64,000 nucleotides of DNA from JBGSPQ01 sp964346765. Its GTDB lineage: Bacteria > Patescibacteriota > Gracilibacteria > UBA1369. The DNA lies in NCBI GenBank assembly GCA_964346765.1, contig CAYFWB010000003.1, positions 62,001-126,000 of the forward strand, read 5' to 3'. A program made the position numbers and the translations under genes. The notes under the pieces are model-generated. The model saw only the letters and a list, made by a program, of their open reading frames with translations, ran no database searches and was not told where the DNA came from. Of this stretch, positions 52,115 through 60,053 are shown piece by piece; within the stretch, counting starts at the first letter, position 1; each line of letters starts with the position of its first letter.

Positions 52115-52825
52115 ATGAAAAAATCATTAATCGTTTCAATCATGCAAATCCTTTCTTTAAGTCTTTTAACGCTTTTTTTAAGCGGATGCGCCGAACAGGC
52201 TAAAGCGCCCATAACGGAAGACAAGATTGATCAATCAGCTGTCAGTGAGCAAGCAAATGTTGACAATGAAGCGGAAATTAATGAACAAGCAGTTGTGGAT
52301 TCGAATTTTGACCAGCTGGCACCACCGGTGGCGGGCGACAAAATTGCAGTGATTGACACTGATTATGGCACAATTAAAGTCAAATTGTTTACGGATTTAA
52401 CTCCGGAAATGACTAAAAACTTTGAAGAACTGGCCAATGCCGGTAATTATAACGGTGTCCCTTTCCACCGCGTTATGAAAGATTTTATGATCCAGACCGG
52501 GGACTTCACGAAGAAAAATGGAACAGGAGGTTACAGCTATAAGGGCATAGGAACAATGCTGGATGACGAAATAACGCCCGCCCTTAAACATCTTTACGGC
52601 ACCGTCTCAATGGCAAACAGCGGCCCCGATACCAACGGCAGTCAGTTTTTCATCGTTACCAACGAAAGGGGAGCGTCCTTTTTGGACGGTGGATACACTG
52701 TTTTCGGTCAAGTATATGAAGGAATGGATGTGGCTGAAAGAATAGAAGCTCTACAAATACCGGACACAGAACAACCATCCGAATTGGTAAACATGACAAA
52801 GGTGGAAGTAATCCCTTTTGAATAA
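52115..52825 (+). CDS. Cyclophilin-type peptidyl-prolyl isomerase lipoprotein
   Basis: The 236-residue protein has a lipobox (LFLSGC, lipid Cys at 25), an acidic linker and a cyclophilin domain (about 75-235). Catalytic and binding residues are visible: VPFHRVMKDFMIQTGDFTKK (catalytic Arg in FHR), GTVSMANSGPDTNGSQFFIV and LDGGYTVFGQVYEGMDV. It would speed prolyl bond isomerisation while exported proteins fold outside the membrane, a plausible aid to the many secreted beta-proteins here. Confidence 0.93.
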   Translation: MKKSLIVSIMQILSLSLLTLFLSGCAEQAKAPITEDKIDQSAVSEQANVDNEAEINEQAVVDSNFDQLAPPVAGDKIAVIDTDYGTIKVKLFTDLTPEMTKNFEELANAGNYNGVPFHRVMKDFMIQTGDFTKKNGTGGYSYKGIGTMLDDEITPALKHLYGTVSMANSGPDTNGSQFFIVTNERGASFLDGGYTVFGQVYEGMDVAERIEALQIPDTEQPSELVNMTKVEVIPFE

Positions 52826-52907
52826 TGGAAAAAGTAACGAAGAATTTGTCATCAAGCATTGACAAAAACAGGAAAAAGTGGATAATAAACATCCATAATT
52901 AACTTAG

Positions 52908-53786
52908 ATGGAAAAAGATCTTCTTTCATCTCCTATCAAAAAAGCACAAGGAGAAAATATTACCTATATAGATGAAGCGCATGACGATCACTTGATACGT
53001 CGGGTTCAGCCCGATGAGCTTAGCAAGTATATACATGGTAAAATAATGAGCGAGACGGGTGTGGACATAATGGCCCCGGCGCGAGGTACGGAGGAAATAG
53101 CCAAACAACTGCGGAAAGATGTTCAAACAGTTATTAACCAGGTACGCAGAGAAGTGATTTGGGGTGTTTTCAGTCATTCCGGAAGACTTAGAAAAATGTT
53201 CGAAGTGGGAACAGTCAGAAGATTAGCCACAAGACAAGATGCCAAGGCATTCAAAAATTTATTTTTGACCGGTTTGAAAGATGAGCCGGAAAAATTCGGA
53301 TCATCTTTCAATAGTGTGAGCCGGCAGTCCATGGATGAAATCCAGAGCTTTCTTAATCAAAATTATGTTATTGGCGTCAGTCACAGTTATGGATTTACCG
53401 AAAAACCGGAGCCGGCATTACATAAGCTTGTTGGAATAGGAGCTGTCATGAAAGAAGAGGGGAAGCGCAGTCATATTGCCACAATGGGGAAATTATATGT
53501 TAGAAAGGAGCATCGTCTGCGCGGCCTGGGGCAACAACTTGCCGAAGACAGACTTGCTTACGTAGCCAACGAAAAAGATATTATGCAAATAAATATTATC
53601 GTTACCGCCACCAACAAACGCGTTATAGAGTGGTATGAAAAGATGGGATTTGAAAGAGGCGCCGTTATGCCGAACCAAATGATCGTGGACGGGCAATCAT
53701 ACGACTGGGTTCCACTGTATCTTGATCTTGGAGAATACCGCCACAGTTACATAAAAACCGCTTTATCCGGCGGCAAATTTACCTAA
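52908..53786 (+). CDS. GNAT-family N-acetyltransferase with N-terminal extension
   Basis: The 292-residue protein has a charged helical N-terminal part (1-100) and a GNAT domain (about 105-285). The acetyl-CoA loop is VRKEHRLRGLGQQLAEDRL (R-x-x-G-x-G pattern), preceded by HIATMGKLYV and followed by NIIVTATNKRVIEWYEKMGF. The substrate is unknown. The 3' end overlaps the convergent rplT gene by eight bases. Confidence 0.8.
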   Translation: MEKDLLSSPIKKAQGENITYIDEAHDDHLIRRVQPDELSKYIHGKIMSETGVDIMAPARGTEEIAKQLRKDVQTVINQVRREVIWGVFSHSGRLRKMFEVGTVRRLATRQDAKAFKNLFLTGLKDEPEKFGSSFNSVSRQSMDEIQSFLNQNYVIGVSHSYGFTEKPEPALHKLVGIGAVMKEEGKRSHIATMGKLYVRKEHRLRGLGQQLAEDRLAYVANEKDIMQINIIVTATNKRVIEWYEKMGFERGAVMPNQMIVDGQSYDWVPLYLDLGEYRHSYIKTALSGGKFT

Positions 53787-54135
53787 GCTCCGCTTTGGCG
53801 GTCTCAACAACCTGTTTAAAAATTTCAGGATTATTAACCGCAAGGTCGGCCAGAATTTTTCTGTCCACGGTAACTTTCGCTTTCAGAAGACCATGCGTAA
53901 ACCGGCTGTAATTAATACCTTCCGCTCTGCATGCGGCGTTAATTCTGGTAATCCAAAGTTTTCTAAAATCTCTCTTTTTTCTTTTTCTGCCGATATAAGC
54001 GTTTTGTCCCGCTTTTGACAACGCGTTTTTGGCCGCTCTGTAAAGTTTGTTTCTTAGGCCTCTAAAACCTTTTGTCTTGGCTAAAATTTTTTTATGTTTT
54101 CTGTGGGTTGCTTTACCCCCTTTTACTCTGGTCAT
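53779..54135 (-). CDS. rplT: Ribosomal protein L20
   Basis: The 118-residue protein is a normal-length bL20: TRVKGGKATHRKHKKILAKT, RAAKNALSKAGQNAYIGRKR, and FRKLWITRINAACRAEGINY. It binds 23S rRNA early in 50S assembly. It is the last gene of infC-rpmI-rplT, the conserved operon order. Confidence 0.98.
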   Translation of the reverse strand: MTRVKGGKATHRKHKKILAKTKGFRGLRNKLYRAAKNALSKAGQNAYIGRKRKKRDFRKLWITRINAACRAEGINYSRFTHGLLKAKVTVDRKILADLAVNNPEIFKQVVETAKAELR

Positions 54136-54140
54136 GGCTA

Positions 54141-54338
54141 TTATTTCTTATAAGGTAGAAGTTTAATTATATTGGCTTCATTGCCGAGCGTTGTTGGTTT
54201 ACCGCCCGGATACGCGTTTTTCTGACGTTTCGACTTATTGATAAGAAGATGGTTCTTGCATGATTTCTGCAGGCGAATTTTTTTTGTGCCCGTGAATTTA
54301 ATTCTCTTTTTTGTGGAACTGTGTGATTTTAATTTCAT
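54141..54338 (-). CDS. rpmI: Ribosomal protein L35
   Basis: The 65-residue protein is bL35: KLKSHSSTKKRIKFTGTKKI and KSKRQKNAYPGGKPTTLGNE. The family's usual RKRxLR-like end is altered to KLLPYKK. It lies between infC and rplT with spacings of 18 and 5 bases. Confidence 0.96.
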   Translation of the reverse strand: MKLKSHSSTKKRIKFTGTKKIRLQKSCKNHLLINKSKRQKNAYPGGKPTTLGNEANIIKLLPYKK

Positions 54339-54356
54339 GGTACTGATTATTTGAAA

Positions 54357-54869
54357 TTATTTTTGTAACGGTGTAAGAATCATAAACATTGTGTTCCCCT
54401 GTCTCTTCGGACCCTGATCTTTGTGGGCTATATCTTTCAACGAATCATAGAATAAATCAAGCTTTTCTTTGGCGATGTCACTGTAGGCCGCCTCCCTGCC
54501 CCTGAAAACAAGTGTGATTTTAACGCTGTTTCTGTCCTCAATAAACTGTCTTGCCTGGCGTATTTTGGTTTCAATATCGTGTTTGTCGATCCTGAACGTT
54601 ATGCGGATACCTTTCATTTCGGCCTGCTTTTGCATCCTTTTATGTTTCTGATCGATTTTATTTTGTCGATACAGATATTTGCCGTAATCCAGAATCTTGC
54701 AAACCGGAGGATTCGCCTTGGGGGCAACCTCGACCAGGTCCAGTTCCGCTTCACGTGCTATACGTAGCGCTTCTTCTATTGGCTTTTCGCCCAACTGATT
54801 GTCGTCCTCATCAATAAGACGTACAACCTGCGCTCTGATCGCCTGATTAGTTCTTTGCCGTTTACTGAT
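54357..54869 (-). CDS. infC: Translation initiation factor IF-3, probable AUC start
   Basis: The frame is IF-3: RAQVVRLIDEDDNQLGEKPI, LDLVEVAPKANPPVCKILDY, KGIRITFRIDKHDIETKIRQ, and VKITLVFRGREAAYSDIAKE. From the TTG at 54794 the protein would be 145 residues and lose conserved N-terminal sequence. Upstream the frame stays open to a TAA at about 54878, with the IF-3-like ISKRQRTNQAIRAQVVRLID but no ATG, GTG or TTG. The ATC at 54867-54869 gives about 170 residues, the normal length. E. coli infC uses AUU for autoregulation, so an AUC start here is plausible. IF-3 prevents subunit joining and checks the start codon. Confidence 0.9.
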   Translation of the reverse strand: MSKRQRTNQAIRAQVVRLIDEDDNQLGEKPIEEALRIAREAELDLVEVAPKANPPVCKILDYGKYLYRQNKIDQKHKRMQKQAEMKGIRITFRIDKHDIETKIRQARQFIEDRNSVKITLVFRGREAAYSDIAKEKLDLFYDSLKDIAHKDQGPKRQGNTMFMILTPLQK

Positions 54870-54903
54870 ATAGCTTTAATTACAGAATAAAAACAGCTTA
54901 CTG

Positions 54904-54932
54904 ATATTAGGTAAATGCCGTTAATATGTCAA
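54904..54932 (-). promoter_or_regulatory. Promoter for infC-rpmI-rplT
   Basis: On the minus strand a perfect TTGACA (54932-54927), 17 bases, then TAATAT (54909-54904). Transcription would start about 28 bases before the proposed AUC codon, leaving a short leader with no obvious Shine-Dalgarno site. Confidence 0.55.
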
Positions 54933-55075
54933 TAAAAAGATAACTGTTTTGCGGATAAATAAAGGGCAAATATGATTTCACCCGCACGGGCTTGACATTT
55001 GCGCGGTGAAAAACGAAGATAGACACTGTCTTTCAGACATAAACAGAAGAATACTTTACATATTCTTACATTTAA

Positions 55076-56158
55076 ATGGCGGGAAATATAACGATTATCG
55101 GATCGACCGGTTCGGTTGGACGGCAAACCTTGGAAGTTATCAAAAATCATCCTGCAAACTGGCGAGTTTTCGCTTTGGCGGCGTATTCCAATGCTCAGCT
55201 TCTTGTCGAACAGATACTTGAGTTTAGTCCAAAAATTGTCGCCATTTTCGATCAAACGAAAGTGCCTGAATTAAAAGGCAGCTTAACTACGATTTCCAAA
55301 GAAAAAAGACCGGAAATAGTTACCGGCGTTAAGGGTTGGGAATCGGCATGTATCCATCCCAAAGCCGACAAAATTATATTCGCTTCATCCGGAGTGACAG
55401 CTTTACCTGCGCTTTATAAAGCCATTGAAGCAAACAAGAAAATAGCCCTGGCCAACAAAGAAATGATTGTGGAAGAAGGGGGAAAAATTATGTCATTTGC
55501 CAAGAAACACGGAGTCCGAATAATACCCATAGATTCCGAACATTCCGCGATTTTCCAATGCATGCAAGGCGAAAACCCGGATTCGATAGAAAAACTGATT
55601 CTCACCTGCTCGGGCGGGCCTTTTTATGGAAAAAGCAAAGAAGAATTAGCCGGTGTTACAGTTAAACAGGCACTCAATCATCCCAAATGGAAAATGGGCG
55701 ACAAAATCAGTATAGACAGCGCTACACTGATGAATAAAGCGTTGGAAGTAATTGAAGCCGGATATTTATTTGAAATTAATGAGGATAAAATTCAAGTGTT
55801 AATCCATCCCGAGTGCATTGTTCATTCCATGGTTCAATTTAAAGACGGATCGGTAAAAGCGCAATTGGGCGCACCGGACATGAAAATCCCGATCACCTAT
55901 GCGCTCTCATATCCCGAGAGGATTTATGCAAACCGGCCACGGATGAATTTGGCCGACATTGGAACGTTGACTTTTAAACCGTACTGCAAAGAAACATTCA
56001 AAGGGCCGGATTTGGCTGTTAAAGCACTCAGGAAAAAAGGGAAAGCGCCGGCTGCATTAAATCGCGCTAACAATGTTGCTGTTAAAAGGTTTTTACAGGG
56101 TGAGATAGCTTTTTCAGAGATTTATGATTCAATTGAAAACGCACTAAGAGAGGCATAA
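55076..56158 (+). CDS. dxr: 1-deoxy-D-xylulose 5-phosphate reductoisomerase
   Basis: The 360-residue enzyme converts DXP to MEP with NADPH, the second step of the MEP isoprenoid route. GSTGSVGRQTLEVI binds NADPH; IALANKEMIVEEGG, IPIDSEHSAIFQCM and LTCSGGPF surround the metal and substrate; SIDSATLMNKALEVIEA and HPECIVHSMVQFKDGSVKAQ complete the site. It is a little shorter than most (about 380-400). Other MEP genes are not in the window. Confidence 0.95.
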   Translation: MAGNITIIGSTGSVGRQTLEVIKNHPANWRVFALAAYSNAQLLVEQILEFSPKIVAIFDQTKVPELKGSLTTISKEKRPEIVTGVKGWESACIHPKADKIIFASSGVTALPALYKAIEANKKIALANKEMIVEEGGKIMSFAKKHGVRIIPIDSEHSAIFQCMQGENPDSIEKLILTCSGGPFYGKSKEELAGVTVKQALNHPKWKMGDKISIDSATLMNKALEVIEAGYLFEINEDKIQVLIHPECIVHSMVQFKDGSVKAQLGAPDMKIPITYALSYPERIYANRPRMNLADIGTLTFKPYCKETFKGPDLAVKALRKKGKAPAALNRANNVAVKRFLQGEIAFSEIYDSIENALREA

Positions 56159-56164
56159 CAGCCC

Positions 56165-56458
56165 TTATATCTCCAACAGATCCCGTGTGCTGTCCAAGCC
56201 GTTATCATCGGGAATAACCGGGCCGTTAATTGAATCTTGAGACTTTTTGCCGATCAACTCATCCGCCTTTGCCGGATTTACCCTGCTCATAAGCTTACCA
56301 TCAACCATTATCGTGGGCGACTTGCTGCACATACCCATACAGCAACTTGTGGAAAGACTAATATCTTTATGCCTTTTCAATCTTTTTAAGATTTCTTTGG
56401 AATGATTTCTGCTACAGTTCGCTCCCATGCAAACTTTGACCTCTTTTTTTTCCGCCAT
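56165..56458 (-). CDS. Small (2Fe-2S) ferredoxin, thioredoxin-like fold
   Basis: The 97-residue protein carries VKVCMGANCSRNHSKEIL and STSCCMGMCSKSPTIMVDGK, the four Cys (C-x4-C and C-x3-C) of the NuoE/thioredoxin-like 2Fe-2S family. An additional Cys precedes the second pair. The acidic tail (PVIPDDNGLDSTRDLLEI) is atypical. It may be a partner for the flavin reductase at 36642, though the genes are far apart. It is convergent with dxr. Confidence 0.85.
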   Translation of the reverse strand: MAEKKEVKVCMGANCSRNHSKEILKRLKRHKDISLSTSCCMGMCSKSPTIMVDGKLMSRVNPAKADELIGKKSQDSINGPVIPDDNGLDSTRDLLEI

Positions 56459-56734
56459 TAGCGAGTATGAAAAAAATTAAGATTTGATAGATTCTTTTAA
56501 CATGAAGACAAGCAGATAAGCAATAGCGGCTTCGGCGCGGGGGCACGCCACCTCCCCCGCAACAAGATAAATATGTAGTCTGATATATCTCTATAAAAAC
56601 ATATAAAACGACAAAAAAAAACTTAAGCAAGTCCAACATGCAAATATATTAAACAACATAGTTTATAAATTTAGCAAACTATGATATAATTTAGAAATAA
56701 AAAAATAAAAAAAGTCGGTACAAAAAGAAACAAA

Positions 56735-58201
56735 GTGAATACAAAAACAAACACATTTATCAGTTTTTCAAAAAAAACAATGGCCATAGCTATTTGCATG
56801 GTGTGTGTATTGCTTTTAAGCACATTGGTTACAACGGCCGCTCCTCCGCCCGGCACAACCACGACGCCTTACACGGTTTCCTACAGTGCCAAGCTGGCCG
56901 ACTCGGTGGGAACGCCAATTACAACAACCCAACAAATTCGCTTCAGCCTTTGGAGCGACGCGGACGTCGACCCGACCGATTATCTTGGTTCCGGCGCCAT
57001 TGACCCCCTTGCCGGAGGTTTTTCCGGCTGGCGGGAAACGCATAACGTAACACCAGATTCAAACGGTCTTTTCCATTTACAGCTAGGTTCGATCAACACT
57101 CTTCCCAACTTCACCGTACCGAATCACATATATTTGCAGGTGGATGTTAAAGCAAATGGCGCGCCCGATACAAGCTACGAAACACTGGATCCGGATGGTA
57201 ACACAGCCAATTTAACAGACCGACATCCGGTTAACTCAACCGCCTTCGCCATCAATTCGGACACGGTTGACAACCGCGATGTAGGACTGAATGCGGGCGA
57301 AATTCCCTATCTGGACGGGTCTGCCCAGCTACCAGTCTCAACCATCCCGGGCGGTACCGATGAGGACAGTTTCATATTGGATTTTGATAATTCGGTAGCC
57401 GCACCCGGCACAATTTCACTGCAATTTGGAGGCACGCTGGCAAAAAGTCTGGAATACGACCTGGCGGCAAACTATTTCAATTTTAACGATCACGTAAATG
57501 TAAGCGGGGATTTAACGGTAACCGGTAGTGCCGATTTTTCGTCCTCTTCCGAGTTTCACATGAGGGAAGTCGCCGATGAAGCACTGGCAGATTGTACCAC
57601 TGTTGACGAACTTGTTTTGGACACGACTGAAAATCGAATATACAGTTGTAGCTCTCCGGGATCCCCGGGTACATGGGTGGCTGTGAGCGGAACGGCAGGA
57701 AGTTCATACAATCAAAGCATCTCTTTCGAACCCGAATACGACGGAGTCGTTTATGACCAGGACGGTACAAACAACAGAGGAAAACTGGAAATCAAATTCG
57801 CAGATACAGACGGAGTACCCGGTAACGGCAATTATAATTACTATCTTTGGACGACCCGAAACTCTTCCAGGCAAGATATAGATTTAACCATTAGAACCCG
57901 CATTCCCGAAGGATTCACAGGATGGCAGGCCGTTCCCGTAAACTTTACTTATAGAACTCAGACCGGACTTTTAGCGGACAATCAAATCGATATTACGATT
58001 GAAGATACAAACGGTAATCCCGTTACTCTCACCGGCGCTTCCGCGCTTGTGAATACGGCATGGAATACAACAAACATAACCTATGCCGGAGCCCCCGTAT
58101 GGGCACCGGGACAACCGATCACAATCAAAATAAAACTCTCAGCGACCTCTGCCGGAGCCGCGTATGCCGGCAATTTAAAACTAAACTACGCGGGCTTATA
58201 A
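56735..58201 (+). CDS. Secreted fibre-like protein with shared C-terminal domain
   Basis: The frame starts at a GTG (56735), with a signal segment (KTMAIAICMVCVLLLSTLVTTAA). Residues about 45-160 resemble an N-terminal module of phage/bacterial fibre proteins (VSYSAKLADSVGTPITTTQQ; FSGWRETHNVTPDSNGLFHL). Residues 215-330 carry repetitive strands (LQFGGTLAKSLEYDLAANYF, HVNVSGDLTVTGSADFSS). The last 150 residues (EPEYDGVVYDQDGTNNRGKL, WTTRNSSRQDIDLTIRTRIP) are shared with the next gene. A TATAAT lies at 56685-56690. It is probably a surface attachment fibre. Confidence 0.75.
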   Translation: MNTKTNTFISFSKKTMAIAICMVCVLLLSTLVTTAAPPPGTTTTPYTVSYSAKLADSVGTPITTTQQIRFSLWSDADVDPTDYLGSGAIDPLAGGFSGWRETHNVTPDSNGLFHLQLGSINTLPNFTVPNHIYLQVDVKANGAPDTSYETLDPDGNTANLTDRHPVNSTAFAINSDTVDNRDVGLNAGEIPYLDGSAQLPVSTIPGGTDEDSFILDFDNSVAAPGTISLQFGGTLAKSLEYDLAANYFNFNDHVNVSGDLTVTGSADFSSSSEFHMREVADEALADCTTVDELVLDTTENRIYSCSSPGSPGTWVAVSGTAGSSYNQSISFEPEYDGVVYDQDGTNNRGKLEIKFADTDGVPGNGNYNYYLWTTRNSSRQDIDLTIRTRIPEGFTGWQAVPVNFTYRTQTGLLADNQIDITIEDTNGNPVTLTGASALVNTAWNTTNITYAGAPVWAPGQPITIKIKLSATSAGAAYAGNLKLNYAGL

Positions 58202-58247
58202 AAAAATATATATATTCATTTTAATATTTCATAACCCAACAATTAAG

Positions 58248-60038
58248 ATGAAAAACAAAAACAGATCTTTATTGGGACGTTTAGTCTCAACAGCGGGAGC
58301 GTTGCTTCTTGGCATCATGCTCCTTACAAACACCGCTTCTGCGGCGATCTTATTTCAGGATGACGCGTTTCATGAAATCCCATCCGAAGCACTGATGATT
58401 GATTCAGATGGAGCTGGTGCCGTGGATAGCGCTATCCAGTTTGGATCCGATACAATAGCGTCGGAAAATGGTACCATCACATGGAATATCACGACCAATA
58501 CTTTCGATTTCGACCACTCGGTTGATATAACGGGAGGATTAAGTGCCGACGGTGATGTCGATTTCAGCGGATCAACGTCCACCAGAGTCAGAGAAGACGC
58601 TGATCCTGGCAGCAACGCAACTTGTACTACAGTGGGAGAATTGATCGTGGACACAACTGATCAGGAGGTACAAATATGTACTGCCACCGGTACACCCGGA
58701 ACCTGGACAACCTTGCCCGCCGGAGACGCCGACACACTTGACGGCCTGGACAGCGCTCAATTTCTAAGAAGCGACACTTCCGATGCATACACAAGTGGCA
58801 CACTTACTCTTAATTCCGGTACAACACTGAATGCCAACGGCGATGTTGATTTTAGCAATGCGACCAGTTTTCTGGTTACCGGAGGAGCGGCCAATCCCGC
58901 CACATGTACTGAAGGAGAAATATTTTACAATTCAACCACCAACATCCTTTACGTTTGTTCAGCGACCGATACATGGAGTTCCGCCGGCCCCCAGGACTTT
59001 GAAAGTGTTTATACAACTGACTCCGATGGAGTACTAACCACGAGTAACGGTGATTTTTCAGTTGCCACCGGAACAGGTGAATTTGATGTTACTTCTACCG
59101 GCATTATCGATTTCAATGCCGGAAGTTTTGACATCGATTTAAGCGGAGCTTTAAGTGTTGACGCCGTAGGAGCTTCTAATGTCACGACAGATTCCGGCAA
59201 TTTAACGCTATCAACCACAACATCGGGTGATGTCGCACTAAGCGGCGCCGATGACGTTACATTAACCGCCGGCGACGACGTGCTTTTGGACGACGCTCAG
59301 TTGACTTCCCCCGTTCAATTGACTGAAACGGCAACGGGGATCGATGCTGAATACGGCACAAACGGTATAGTTGATACCTTCAATGTTCTTACGGATTATA
59401 CCGCGGGAGACGGCGCCGACATTGTAGGTGTTGAAGACGGTTCATTAACCAACATAGGTTTGGCCAACTCTTCCAGTGTACAAGACGCCTTGGAAGGACT
59501 GGATTCTGCTGTTGAAGGCGCATCGGATAATAATGAAGTACTCACTTTTTACCCTGAATATCCCGACACTGTGGTCTACCAGGACGGAAGTAACAATAGA
59601 GGAAAGCTAGAAGCCGATTACGACGACAGCAATGACGAACATTATTATAGATGGACAACAAGAAGACCCGCAACTCAGGACATTGATCTTCGATTCAGAT
59701 TCGCTCTTCCTGCGGACTTTCTTGATGTAAACGATTTAACCTATAAATATAGAACAGGTAGCGGAGTCGAAGCTGATAATAATGTGGAGATTGGTTTGTA
59801 TAACGCCACAGATGAAACCGCGGGCAGTCCGACTCTTTGCGGCTCCGACACTTCTAATACCAGCGCCGGCTCATGGTCTACGGGCACAATAGCCGAAGCC
59901 ACCCTGGAAACAGGTTGTACGGGAGGAACTTCTTTGGATGCCGAAGATATTGTGGAATTGGCGATCAAACTTCTTGATAACAACGGAGGAGCCGATTATG
60001 CCGACGTTGGCGTTTTATCCCTGGGATACGACAATTAA
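58248..60038 (+). CDS. Secreted fibre-like protein, paralogue of the previous gene
   Basis: The 596-residue product has a signal peptide (TAGALLLGIMLLTNTASAA). Its stalk is a series of short beta repeats (DVDFSGSTSTRVREDADPGS; TLTLNSGTTLNANGDVDFSN; GEFDVTSTGIIDFNAGSFDI; DDVTLTAGDDVLLDDAQLT), the pattern of trimeric tail-fibre-like stalks. The C-terminal domain (YPEYPDTVVYQDGSNNRGKL, RWTTRRPATQDIDLRFRFAL, YKYRTGSGVEADNNVEIGLY) matches the previous gene. A Cys pair near the end (LCGSDTSN, ETGCTG) may form a disulphide. It lies 46 bases after the previous gene and 15 before the next. Confidence 0.75.
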   Translation: MKNKNRSLLGRLVSTAGALLLGIMLLTNTASAAILFQDDAFHEIPSEALMIDSDGAGAVDSAIQFGSDTIASENGTITWNITTNTFDFDHSVDITGGLSADGDVDFSGSTSTRVREDADPGSNATCTTVGELIVDTTDQEVQICTATGTPGTWTTLPAGDADTLDGLDSAQFLRSDTSDAYTSGTLTLNSGTTLNANGDVDFSNATSFLVTGGAANPATCTEGEIFYNSTTNILYVCSATDTWSSAGPQDFESVYTTDSDGVLTTSNGDFSVATGTGEFDVTSTGIIDFNAGSFDIDLSGALSVDAVGASNVTTDSGNLTLSTTTSGDVALSGADDVTLTAGDDVLLDDAQLTSPVQLTETATGIDAEYGTNGIVDTFNVLTDYTAGDGADIVGVEDGSLTNIGLANSSSVQDALEGLDSAVEGASDNNEVLTFYPEYPDTVVYQDGSNNRGKLEADYDDSNDEHYYRWTTRRPATQDIDLRFRFALPADFLDVNDLTYKYRTGSGVEADNNVEIGLYNATDETAGSPTLCGSDTSNTSAGSWSTGTIAEATLETGCTGGTSLDAEDIVELAIKLLDNNGGADYADVGVLSLGYDN

Positions 60039-60053
60039 TAACCTTATCGTTAA

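Noticed and set aside
54929..55255. 108-codon minus-strand frame upstream of infC
   Set aside because: It overlaps the dxr start and the infC promoter and has no homologue-like motif.
56540..56570. GC-rich spot before the fibre operon (GGCGCGGGGGCACGCC)
   Set aside because: Only a weak, short hairpin can be formed and there is no T run, so I do not call it a terminator.
56412..56639. 75-codon minus-strand frame with Cys and Gly
   Set aside because: It overlaps the ferredoxin gene start and GC-rich spacer and has no family features.
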